From positions 558,001 through 622,000 of the forward strand of contig OY751489.1 of NCBI GenBank assembly GCA_963565915.1: 64,000 bases of DNA, in the 5' to 3' direction. This document shows positions 1 to 7,825 of the stretch, one piece after another. This DNA is from Entoloma clypeatum. Lineage: Eukaryota > Basidiomycota > Agaricomycetes > Agaricales > Entolomataceae. Every line of letters begins with the position of its first letter. Within the stretch, counting starts at the first letter, position 1. Made by a program: the position numbers and the translations under genes. The notes under the pieces are model-generated. The model searched no databases and was not told where the DNA came from. It saw only the letters and a list, made by a program, of their open reading frames with translations.

Positions 1-1
1 A

Positions 2-307
2 AAACAGACCCCCGCTTCATCATCCTCCAACAACAACTCCTCATCGTCTAAACCCAACTCGCAACAACAACAAAAATCGTCATCCACCTCTCCGAAATCC
101 GCCCTCTCCGACAAACTTGGCAAAGATGGGAAATTAACTCCCCAAGAACGCCAACGACGATTTGACAATAATTTATGCATGTTTTGCGGCAACGTTGGTC
201 ATCGGGCTTCCGACTGCTCGAAGAAATCGTCTTCTAACGCCAAAGCAAAAGCCCGCGTGGCCCAAGCTGAGGACAAATCGGAGAAGACGACCGAGTCAAA
301 AAAATAG
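2..307 (+). CDS. gag C-terminal part of a Ty3/gypsy (chromovirus) retrotransposon, cut by the left window edge
   Basis: This is the end of a retrotransposon Gag (capsid/nucleocapsid) protein, read in the frame of position 2 up to a TAG at 305-307. After a Ser/Asn/Gln-rich linker it has a CCHC zinc knuckle, C-X2-C-X4-H-X4-C, at about 176-217 (CMFCGNVGHRASDC), which binds RNA during packaging. A Lys-rich tail follows. The start lies outside the window, so the capsid domain is not visible. The pol frame opens directly at the stop codon, one base back, which points to Gag-Pol made by ribosomal frameshifting. Gene identity is clear from the knuckle and the pol neighbour. Confidence 0.85.
   Translation, partial: KQTPASSSSNNNSSSSKPNSQQQQKSSSTSPKSALSDKLGKDGKLTPQERQRRFDNNLCMFCGNVGHRASDCSKKSSSNAKAKARVAQAEDKSEKTTESKK
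298..307 (+). promoter_or_regulatory. Probable -1 ribosomal frameshift site between gag and pol
   Basis: Seven A residues at 298-304 form the slippery heptamer A AAA AAA in the gag frame, immediately followed by the gag TAG. Slipping back one base puts ribosomes in the pol frame (codon at 304), which is open without a stop through 4005. No ATG precedes the protease in this frame, so a fusion route fits. A stimulatory RNA structure downstream was not modelled. Confidence 0.65.
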
Positions 308-3300
308 TAAGCAGTCCTCAGATTCCAGCACGTACTGGGGATTGCGTTGACTCCTTTCGTGCACCTTTGGAAACCCTCCGACTCAATGTGTCCGCTCTCT
401 CAAATCCGAACTCTCTATGTATTGATTTGATATCTCCGACCTTTTCCGATTCTCTTCCGATAAAGACTCTTATTGATTCTGGTTCTACACATTGCTTCGC
501 AGATACCAGATTTATTTCTTCTTTAAACTTATCTCCGACTCCGATTCCTTCACCTATGGTTTTGAAACTTTTTGACGGTTCTTCAAATACTTATATCACA
601 CAATCTATCGATCTTCCTCTCCGATTTCCTTCCGGTGAATTTCTGACCGTCGCGTTTTACGTGACAACCCTCGATTCGTCTTGTAATTTGGTTCTAGGAC
701 ACAACTGGCTCACCCGCTACAATCCGTTGATTGACTGGGTATTGGGCAGTATCTTATTCCGTTCTACGTTACCCGACACTCCGAGTCCGACTCCGACGTC
801 GACTGCTGAGGCAGCTCCGCCACCTCTGCAGTGTCCGCCCTCTCCGATGGGCACCTCCGATCCGCTCACTCCGAACACCTCCGACCCGCCACAGATTACC
901 ATGGTCAATGCAGCCGCATATCTCCATGCATGTAAAGCTCCTGGGGCATACGCTTTCCGCGTTCACCTCTCCGACATCTCCGCCAATTCCGCGTCTGTCT
1001 CCGACGACGCTCCCGACCTCTCTGGCATACCCGAGGAATACCACGATTTTGCTGATGTATTCAGTAAGAAAAAAGCCGACACCCTTGCACCCCACCGACC
1101 GTACGACCTCAAAATCAATTTGGAGGAAGGTACTTCCCCTCCGATTGGTCCGATGTACTCACTCTCGCAATCCGAACTTGGATCCCTCCGAGACTTCATC
1201 GATGAGCACCTCAATATCGGTTTCATCAAACCTTCTAGTTCACCTCACGGCGCTCCGATCCTCTTCGTCCGAAAGAAAGATGGATCACTCCGACTATGCG
1301 TCGACTACCGAGGCCTGAACAAAATCACGAAGAAGGACCGATACCCACTTCCGCTCATCTCCGACCTCTTAGCCACTGCCGGAAAAGCACGCGTTTATAC
1401 CACCATAGACCTCCGACACGCATACCACCTAGTCCGCATCGCTGAAGGTGACGAATGGAAAACTGCATTCCGCACTCGCTATGGATCATTTGAATGGTTA
1501 GTCATGCCATTCGGATTGTCTAACGCACCTGCAGCCTTTCAACGTTTTATGAACGACATCTTCTCCGACCTTCTGGACAACTGCGTTACCGTTTACCTCG
1601 ACGACATCCTGATCTACTCCGACAACCCCGAGGAACACAAAAAACATGTCCGAGAAGTCCTCCGACGACTCCGACAACATGGTCTTTACGCCCGCGCCGA
1701 CAAGTGCGACTTCTCTGCCGAAACTGTAGAATATCTTGGATTTATCCTTTCTCCCGACGGACTCAAAATGTCGGAAGCGAAAGTCAAGATTATTCAGGAT
1801 TGGCCTGAACCGCGCAGAGTGAAGGACGTCCAGTCCTTTTTAGGTTTTGCAAACTTTTACCGACGTTTCATTCCATTCTATTCCAACATCACTATTCCAC
1901 TCACTCGTTTAACCAGGAAACATGCCACTTGGCTGTTCTCCGACGACGCTCGAACCGCTTTTAATGACCTGAAAAAGGCATTTACCACCGCTCCGATCCT
2001 GACACACTGGATTCCCGACTCTCCGATAATTGTCGAAACCGACGCATCCGACTATGCCCTAGCGGCTATTCTGTCGATAGTCACCTCCGACAATGAAGTC
2101 CACCCCGTCGCATTCCATTCCCGCACCTTCACGGCCCCCGAAGTAAACTATGACACCCACGATAAGGAACTTCTTGCCATCTACGAAGCGTTTAAAATTT
2201 GGCGCCATTACCTCGAAGGCTCCGGTACTCCGATTGACGTCGTTACCGACCACAAAAATCTCGAGTATTTTGCCACCACCAAAGTTCTTTCACGCCGACA
2301 AGTCCGATGGTCGGAATACCTTTCTCAGTTCAACCTCGTCATCCGATTCCGCCCCAGCCGATTGGGAACTAAACCTGACTCTCTAACTAGACGTTGGGAT
2401 GTCTACCCTAAAGGGGGAAATAGCGACTATGTCGACATCAATCCGACCAACCTCCGACCAGTCTTTTCGCAAGAACAGCTCTCCGCTTCAGTTCGCGTGA
2501 CTCAACTCCTTGAGCCCGTCCTCCGTGCAACCATTATCATGGACACAGAAAAGCTTCACCACGACATACTCACAGCACTCCCTTCCGACACTCTTTACAA
2601 CACTCTTTCTAAAGATCCTAAACCCTGCTGGTCTCTCGACCCCGATGGTTTCCTCCGACATGACGATCGGATATACGTTCCCGACTCCGACGACCTCCGA
2701 CTCCGAGTCCTACAGCACAAGCACGATCATATGCTTGCTGGACACCCAGGTCAGAACAAGACACTCAGTCTCATTCAGCGTGATTATACCTGGCCCGGAA
2801 TACGAGATTTCGTTCAACACTATTGCAAGTCATGTACCACTTGCATGCGATCGAAGCCACAAAGACACAAGCCTTACGGCCTACTCAAACAGCTTCCGAT
2901 CCCCGAACGTCCTTGGAATTCTATCTCAATGGATTTCATCGAGACCCTTCCGACCTCCGACAACTTTGATTCAATCCTTGTTATCGTTGACCGATTAACG
3001 AAACAAAGTATTTTCATTCCGACAACAATTCACTGCACCTCCGAAGACCTTGCCGTACTCTTCGTATTGCATGTCTTCTCTAAACACGGCGTCCCCGAAC
3101 ATGTCACCTCCGACCGCGGCCCCGAATTCGTCTCCCGATTCTTCCGATCTCTCGGAAAGGCTCTAAACATGACCCTCCACTTCACCTCCGGTTACCACCC
3201 CGAAGGCGATGGCCAAACCGAACGCACTAACCAGACCCTCGAACAGTACTTGCGGATATTCTGCAACTACCAACAGGACAACTGGTCCGCTCTCCTTCCG

Positions 3301-4008
3301 ATTGCGGAGTTCGCGTACAACAACGCACCTAGTGCTACCACTGGCATATCTCCCTTCTTTGCTAACAAGGGTTACCATCCGAACATTACTGTTCACCCGG
3401 AACGAGACCTCGCCTCTTCCCGAGCCCGATCCTTCGTGACCGACTTAGACGAACTTCACCAAGAACTGAAAGCCACCATCTCCGACGCTCAACGACGTTA
3501 CCAGAAGTCCTCCGACAATAATCGGATCGCACCTCCGACATTTTCTGTCGGACAACAGGTTTTCGTCAAAGCACAGTTCTTCCGCACAACACGCCCATCC
3601 AAGAAACTCTCAGAAAAGTACTTGGGACCATACGAGATCATTGCACAACCCGGCACACACTCCTTTACCCTCCGACTCCCCGACACATTCCGCGGTGTTC
3701 ACCCCGTCTACCACGTCTCCATGCTTGAACCCGCAACTCCGAACACCATTCCGAATCGGACCCAACCTCCGCCTCCTCCGATTGACATTGACGGAGAACT
3801 TGAGTACGAGATCGCTGAAATAGTCGACTCAAAGATCGACCGACAACGTAGCTGCAAGCTACTATATTTCGTCCGTTGGTTAGGATATGAAAACACTGAT
3901 GAAGAATTCTCTTGGCTACCAGCCAATGAATTGGAAAACGCCCCCGAGCTTGTCTCCGACTTTCACTCCGCTTATCCCGACAAACCGGGTCCGCTCACAT
4001 CGCTCTGA
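304..4008 (+). CDS. pol polyprotein (protease, reverse transcriptase, RNase H, integrase, chromodomain) of a Ty3 chromovirus
   Basis: One uninterrupted frame of about 1234 codons carries all chromovirus Pol domains in order. These are a retropepsin with the active-site DSG near 475; reverse transcriptase with YLDD near 1595; RNase H starting near VETDASDYA (about 2032); integrase with an HHCC zinc domain (about 2710-2860) and a DDE core (Asp in SMDF near 2929, Asp in DRGPEF near 3112, Glu in HPEGDGQTER near 3205); and a C-terminal chromodomain (about 3805-3985, YFVRWLGY). The chromodomain usually targets integration to heterochromatin. There is no ATG near the 5' end, so translation probably comes from frameshifting out of gag. 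No stop or frameshift interrupts it, so the copy may be active or recently active. The code is very rich in CCGA. Confidence 0.95.
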   Translation: MVSSPQIPARTGDCVDSFRAPLETLRLNVSALSNPNSLCIDLISPTFSDSLPIKTLIDSGSTHCFADTRFISSLNLSPTPIPSPMVLKLFDGSSNTYITQSIDLPLRFPSGEFLTVAFYVTTLDSSCNLVLGHNWLTRYNPLIDWVLGSILFRSTLPDTPSPTPTSTAEAAPPPLQCPPSPMGTSDPLTPNTSDPPQITMVNAAAYLHACKAPGAYAFRVHLSDISANSASVSDDAPDLSGIPEEYHDFADVFSKKKADTLAPHRPYDLKINLEEGTSPPIGPMYSLSQSELGSLRDFIDEHLNIGFIKPSSSPHGAPILFVRKKDGSLRLCVDYRGLNKITKKDRYPLPLISDLLATAGKARVYTTIDLRHAYHLVRIAEGDEWKTAFRTRYGSFEWLVMPFGLSNAPAAFQRFMNDIFSDLLDNCVTVYLDDILIYSDNPEEHKKHVREVLRRLRQHGLYARADKCDFSAETVEYLGFILSPDGLKMSEAKVKIIQDWPEPRRVKDVQSFLGFANFYRRFIPFYSNITIPLTRLTRKHATWLFSDDARTAFNDLKKAFTTAPILTHWIPDSPIIVETDASDYALAAILSIVTSDNEVHPVAFHSRTFTAPEVNYDTHDKELLAIYEAFKIWRHYLEGSGTPIDVVTDHKNLEYFATTKVLSRRQVRWSEYLSQFNLVIRFRPSRLGTKPDSLTRRWDVYPKGGNSDYVDINPTNLRPVFSQEQLSASVRVTQLLEPVLRATIIMDTEKLHHDILTALPSDTLYNTLSKDPKPCWSLDPDGFLRHDDRIYVPDSDDLRLRVLQHKHDHMLAGHPGQNKTLSLIQRDYTWPGIRDFVQHYCKSCTTCMRSKPQRHKPYGLLKQLPIPERPWNSISMDFIETLPTSDNFDSILVIVDRLTKQSIFIPTTIHCTSEDLAVLFVLHVFSKHGVPEHVTSDRGPEFVSRFFRSLGKALNMTLHFTSGYHPEGDGQTERTNQTLEQYLRIFCNYQQDNWSALLPIAEFAYNNAPSATTGISPFFANKGYHPNITVHPERDLASSRARSFVTDLDELHQELKATISDAQRRYQKSSDNNRIAPPTFSVGQQVFVKAQFFRTTRPSKKLSEKYLGPYEIIAQPGTHSFTLRLPDTFRGVHPVYHVSMLEPATPNTIPNRTQPPPPPIDIDGELEYEIAEIVDSKIDRQRSCKLLYFVRWLGYENTDEEFSWLPANELENAPELVSDFHSAYPDKPGPLTSL

Positions 4009-4035
4009 AACAAGAAAAAACAAGTACTATTCTAT

Positions 4036-5000
4036 CTACTTAGTACGTTGTTTCTTGTTCGACGGACCCTCCTCCTTGTCCGACTCCTCCTTACCCGACT
4101 CCGCCTTCTCCGACGGCTCCGAAATCGACATGTCGGAATCGTCCGACAGCTCCGGCAACTCCAACCTTTTCCTATTCACCAGGTCCTTCCTAATCCTTCT
4201 CGCAATCCTCTTCTCCAGTCTCAACTCGTGCGTCTCCTCCGCCGTATCCATCTCCGACTCCGACCCTTCCTCCGACACCTCCGGCGACTTGGGTTGGTAC
4301 TCGGTGTTCACCGAGCCTTCGACTGCTGTTAGCAGTCGCCTCACCTGCCTCGTCTCCGCCAGTATCATCTTGAGGACACCCAAGACGGTGTCCTCCGACC
4401 CACTCTCCGACGGCATCTCCGACGCCTTTTTCTTCCCCTTAACCACCTTCACCGTTCTCTTCACCTCCTTCACCTCCGACTTCCCCTCCGACGCTCCGAC
4501 CTCGCACTTCTTCTTGTCTTTGATACATCCTTTGCAGGACGACTTATTCCTAAAAAAAAAAACAAGGTTAAAACAGAAGAGACGAACCAAAGAGGGACTT
4601 ACTCATCGCGTTCGCATTCGACGCCCTTCACAATGCACCTATCACAGGTGCCGACCCCGACCCCGACTCCCGACCCCTCTCCAACCATCGCCGACACTTC
4701 CTCCACCTTCCTCTTCTTCGTCGTCTTCTTCTTCTTCTCCGCCTGCGGCTCCCCCGACCCCTTGCTCGATGCGCCTTGCGCAGCAGCCACTTCATCGGCC
4801 CTTTTCTGAGCCGCCAGCTCCGACGCCCAACGCATCTCCTCCGCTAACCGCGCCGCCTCCGCAGCCCTCTCTTCCTCCGCTCTCCGCTCCTCCTCAGCCT
4901 TCCTCGCAGCCTCCTCCTCCGCTGCTCGCTTTTTCGCCTCCACCTCCGCGAGCTTAGCCTGCAGCGCCTCCATCTCCTTTTGAAAATCGGATGCCGACAT
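4036..5000 (-). CDS. Antisense spliced gene inside the retrotransposon: coiled coil plus Zn2Cys6-spaced cysteine cluster
   Basis: On the strand opposite pol, between pol and the 3' LTR, two exons (5000-4603 and 4549-4036) joined across a 53-nt GT-AG intron give 303 codons. The N-terminal part is a charged Ala/Glu/Lys-rich coiled coil. Across the splice junction six cysteines have the spacing C-X2-C-X6-C-X8-C-X2-C-X6-C (CDRC...C then CKGC...C), which is the spacing of fungal binuclear zinc clusters, though the usual RxRKxKC basic run is absent. The rest is acidic/basic low complexity ending in KKQRTK, a possible nuclear signal. It converges on pol, with 27 bp between the two stop codons. The role is unknown; regulation of the element or DNA binding is inference. 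The intron is supported because it restores both the frame and the cluster. Confidence 0.7.
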
Positions 5001-5153
5001 ATTGAGGTTTATTTTCGGAAGAGTTTAAAACGAAAAGAGAATGGGGGAACAAGAAGAAAAAACCACTCAGACGGTATTTTCAACCAACGCATCACATGAC
5101 GCAGTTCACGCGCACCGACCACCTAGGTCCTTAGGCCTCATAGGTTCGGCCCT

Positions 5154-5166
5154 AAGGGGGAAATAC
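5154..5166 (+). other. Polypurine tract of the first Ty3 element
   Basis: A purine run (AAGGGGGAAATAC) lies directly before the LTR start TGTTAC, the expected position of the plus-strand primer. It supports the LTR left boundary at 5167. Confidence 0.6.
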
Positions 5167-5683
5167 TGTTACATTCCGATCCATTCCGACGATTTCCGAC
5201 CAATCCCGACACCTCCGACATTTTGACTAATACTTATTATGCATACTTACTGTTATGAATCTCGTTACTACGTACATTACTTACATCCGATCATTTTACT
5301 TATGTTAAGAATCTCCGACAGCCACTCGTTATCCGACTCCGACGAAGCCACACGTCCTCCGACATAGTATTTAAACTTATGTAGAATCATGTATTAGCTT
5401 CAGTTTGAATATCAACTTAGATTCGACATCATACCTCCCGTCCTCTTTCCGACTCTTAACTTGAGTCCGACCTCCGACCTCCGATCCTCTGATCCTCCGA
5501 TCCTCCGAAATAAGGACACCAACGTATTAGCGAGGGCGCAACACACAAGTTGAAGCCAAGTCCTTGCCCCTACGTTGCACGCGCTCCGACCTTCCGACCT
5601 TCCGACGCGTCCGATGTAGCTCCGACGTTTTGTCGATCAGTTCTTAACAGCCTGAACCTTGGAACGGTTTGTTAAGCATAACA
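5167..5683 (+). repeat. 3' LTR of the first Ty3 element (517 bp)
   Basis: The repeat starts TGTTAC and ends TAACA, with a TATA-like TATTTAAA at 5368-5375. Its last 30 or so bases (5654-5683) match the end of the LTR of the second, minus-strand element, which fixes the right boundary. It contains 21 CCGA tetramers on this strand. The matching 5' LTR is outside the window, so identity and target duplication cannot be checked. Confidence 0.75.
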
Positions 5684-6643
5684 CCCACACCCCTTTCCCT
5701 CATCAAATCCCGCCTCCCTCCACACCAGGACCTTCCCTCCAGCTCTCCCATCCCATTATATGGCTATAAAACAATACCCCCACACTCAGGTAAGTCAATT
5801 AATGATAGGGAGCAGTTTTATTAGGTACATTTCGCTTTTTATACACTAGTATAGCATTCCTATCCCCTCCTCATTGTTTTTACAGGTATATACTTAGATG
5901 TGGGGCTTTTGCTATCAGTAGATGTAGTCAGTAGTAAGTCCTTACAAGTTATGCACAATTTTTAAACAGTAAGATCAACATGCTAGGTAAGTAATACTGT
6001 TTTTTTATGTGTTCCTCCTACCTCACTTATTTCCCTTCAATATATCACCCCCAAGGCTGGCACAGCTGACACTTGGAGACCTATTAGCATCTAGGAGTAT
6101 GCCTAGATACTTTCCCTGATAGTCTGCCTCACCTTATGACCTGATAGACACCCCAGGTGTGTGTGTCTGATTTTTGCTGTTTCATTATCTTCCACTCATG
6201 CTGGGACACATCTGATGCCTTGTCTGGACCTCAATATAACCTAGTACTAACATACAGCTGTCCCATAAGAGATAGGGCCATGGTACATGGCATGGGGGGA
6301 TGTGCTCCTCCTCCTCCCTTGCTTGATTCACTTTTTCCCACCTAAATACACCTGTATCCCCCTTATAATTTGATATATATTCATGAGTTATATAATACTA
6401 CACATAGGATAAACTACTGAGGCCTACATCTAAGTATATACCTATAAAGACAATGAGGACGGGATAGGAATGCTATACTAGTGTATAAAAAGCGAAATGT
6501 ACCTAATAAAACTGCTCCCTGTCATTAATTGACTTACCTGAGTGTGGGAGTATTGTTTTATAGCCATATAATGGGATGGGAGAGCCGGAGGGAAGGTCCT
6601 GGTGTGGAGAGAGGCGGGATTTGATGAGGGAAAGGGGTGTGGG
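5684..6643. mobile_element. Foldback/long-inverted-repeat element (about 960 bp)
   Basis: The left arm, about 5684-5905, and the right arm, about 6425-6643, are near-identical inverted copies with only scattered mismatches. Both ends read CCCACACCCCTTTCCC. The arms include an A/T-rich stretch that reads TATACACTAGTATA. The roughly 500-bp centre holds no convincing gene (its longest ORF is about 60 codons). No clear target duplication is visible; the left end abuts the LTR exactly. It is a non-autonomous element of unknown superfamily. Confidence 0.7.
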
Positions 6644-6884
6644 AGTGCATCAGGATGTCGTTCGGAGGTGCTGGACGACGTTGATGGCAGGTACGGACGG
6701 GGGGGATTTGGCTTATACTACACACACGATGAAAATGTGACGATGTGACTCTGACTCATAGGACCCCAGGGGCTTTTACAAGACCTGACCCTACTGGGCA
6801 AACAACAGACCTGACTCTACTGGGCAAAAACAACAGACCTGACCCCACTGGGCAAAAAAAACAGACCTGACCCTACTCAGCAAC
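6644..6884. repeat. Spacer with about four tandem copies of a 30-33 bp unit
   Basis: From about 6778 to 6884 a unit of the form CAGACCTGACCCTACTGGGC plus an A-rich spacer is repeated about four times with small changes (ACTC/CCCC/CCCT variants). The first half of the interval has no recognisable feature. Confidence 0.6.
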
Positions 6885-7286
6885 TGTTATGCTTAACAAA
6901 CCGTTCCAAGGTTCGGGCAGAGTATGCAGGAAGTGGAAAGGCGAAGTGCAATGTGATTGCTAAATCTAAGGAATCTAACTATGCTACAGAGGGTTTATAT
7001 AGGTACTGACTATAGGCGATAGCGGATGAGTCAGTACTGCGGAAGGCAGTGCGCATGAGTAAGGTGACTGCGGAAGGCTATGTACAGTGAGTAAGCTGAC
7101 TGCAGAAAGCGAGTCAGCGTGGGAGCAAAGTATACTAAAGGGGATGACAAAGTAAGATAGTGAGTCAGACTGGGAATCTAAGGTTGCAAAAGTAGACATT
7201 AGACATAGTAAGTTCATAAGAGGGCGCCGCGTTTGGATGATAGATAAAAGACATGACATGGTTCTCATACCGTAGAGTCCGTAACA
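6885..7286 (-). repeat. 3' LTR of the second Ty3 element
   Basis: A 402-bp direct repeat of 13134-13534. The adjoining purine tract (minus strand GAGGAGGGAAACA, 7287-7299) marks the plus-strand primer site. The promoter and start-site sequence seen in the other LTR is also present here (self-complementary 11-mer at 6957-6967). Confidence 0.9.
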
Positions 7287-7320
7287 TGTTTCCCTCCTCA
7301 AGCTCTGTGTCCTCACAGAG

Positions 7321-7692
7321 TCACTGTCCCCATCCCTCATTGTTGCCGGGGTCGGACCAGTTCGGACTCTCCTTGAGGCTCCAATCATATATCAGCTCCT
7401 CATTGATGGCAACGGCGAGCTCGAGGCCTTTGATAGCCAGCCAAATACATCGATTTTCAATGACGAGGGTGCTGGTGTAATTTCCCAGAATTTGTTTCTC
7501 CTCGGGACTTGGGGCGACGGGGAGGTTGGACAGTGAGTGAAGCCGGATATGCATCTGGCGATGAAGGAGATCGGCGAGGGAAGTTTCAAGGGCATGGATT
7601 TGGTCTCTCATGGAGAGTGCTTCGTTCATGAGGGCGGCAATGGCGGGATTGATGTTGGCAGTGGTAGTGGAGGTAGCAGTGGTGGTAGACAT
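7321..7692 (-). CDS. Intact 123-residue ORF downstream of pol in the second Ty3 element
   Basis: This small frame lies between the end of pol and the 3' LTR, on the same strand as pol. It starts with a Thr/Ala-rich stretch, then a helix-prone region (PAIAALMNEALSMRDQ, HALETSLADLLHRQ) that may form a coiled coil, and ends in a Trp/Asn/Gly-rich tail. No signal peptide, membrane segment or known motif is visible, so an envelope role is unlikely. It has no premature stop although gag and pol of the same copy have several, but at this length chance is possible. Function unknown. Confidence 0.45.
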   Translation of the reverse strand: MSTTTATSTTTANINPAIAALMNEALSMRDQIHALETSLADLLHRQMHIRLHSLSNLPVAPSPEEKQILGNYTSTLVIENRCIWLAIKGLELAVAINEELIYDWSLKESPNWSDPGNNEGWGQ

Positions 7693-7825
7693 GGCGGCGA
7701 GGATGGTTGAGAGGTAGAAGAAGAATGGGGAGGCTATACTGGGCAGAGAAATGGACTAGAGCGGAGAACTCAGTGTGTGTTTGACTGATGAGGTCGATAC
7801 TGTTGTGGATTTCGAAAAATGTCTT

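Noticed and set aside
3887..4957. A 356-codon plus-strand frame after pol, Ser/Pro-rich
   Set aside because: It is opposite the spliced antisense gene, starts inside pol and has no domain; its Ser/Pro richness mirrors the Glu/Lys/Ala codons of the other strand.
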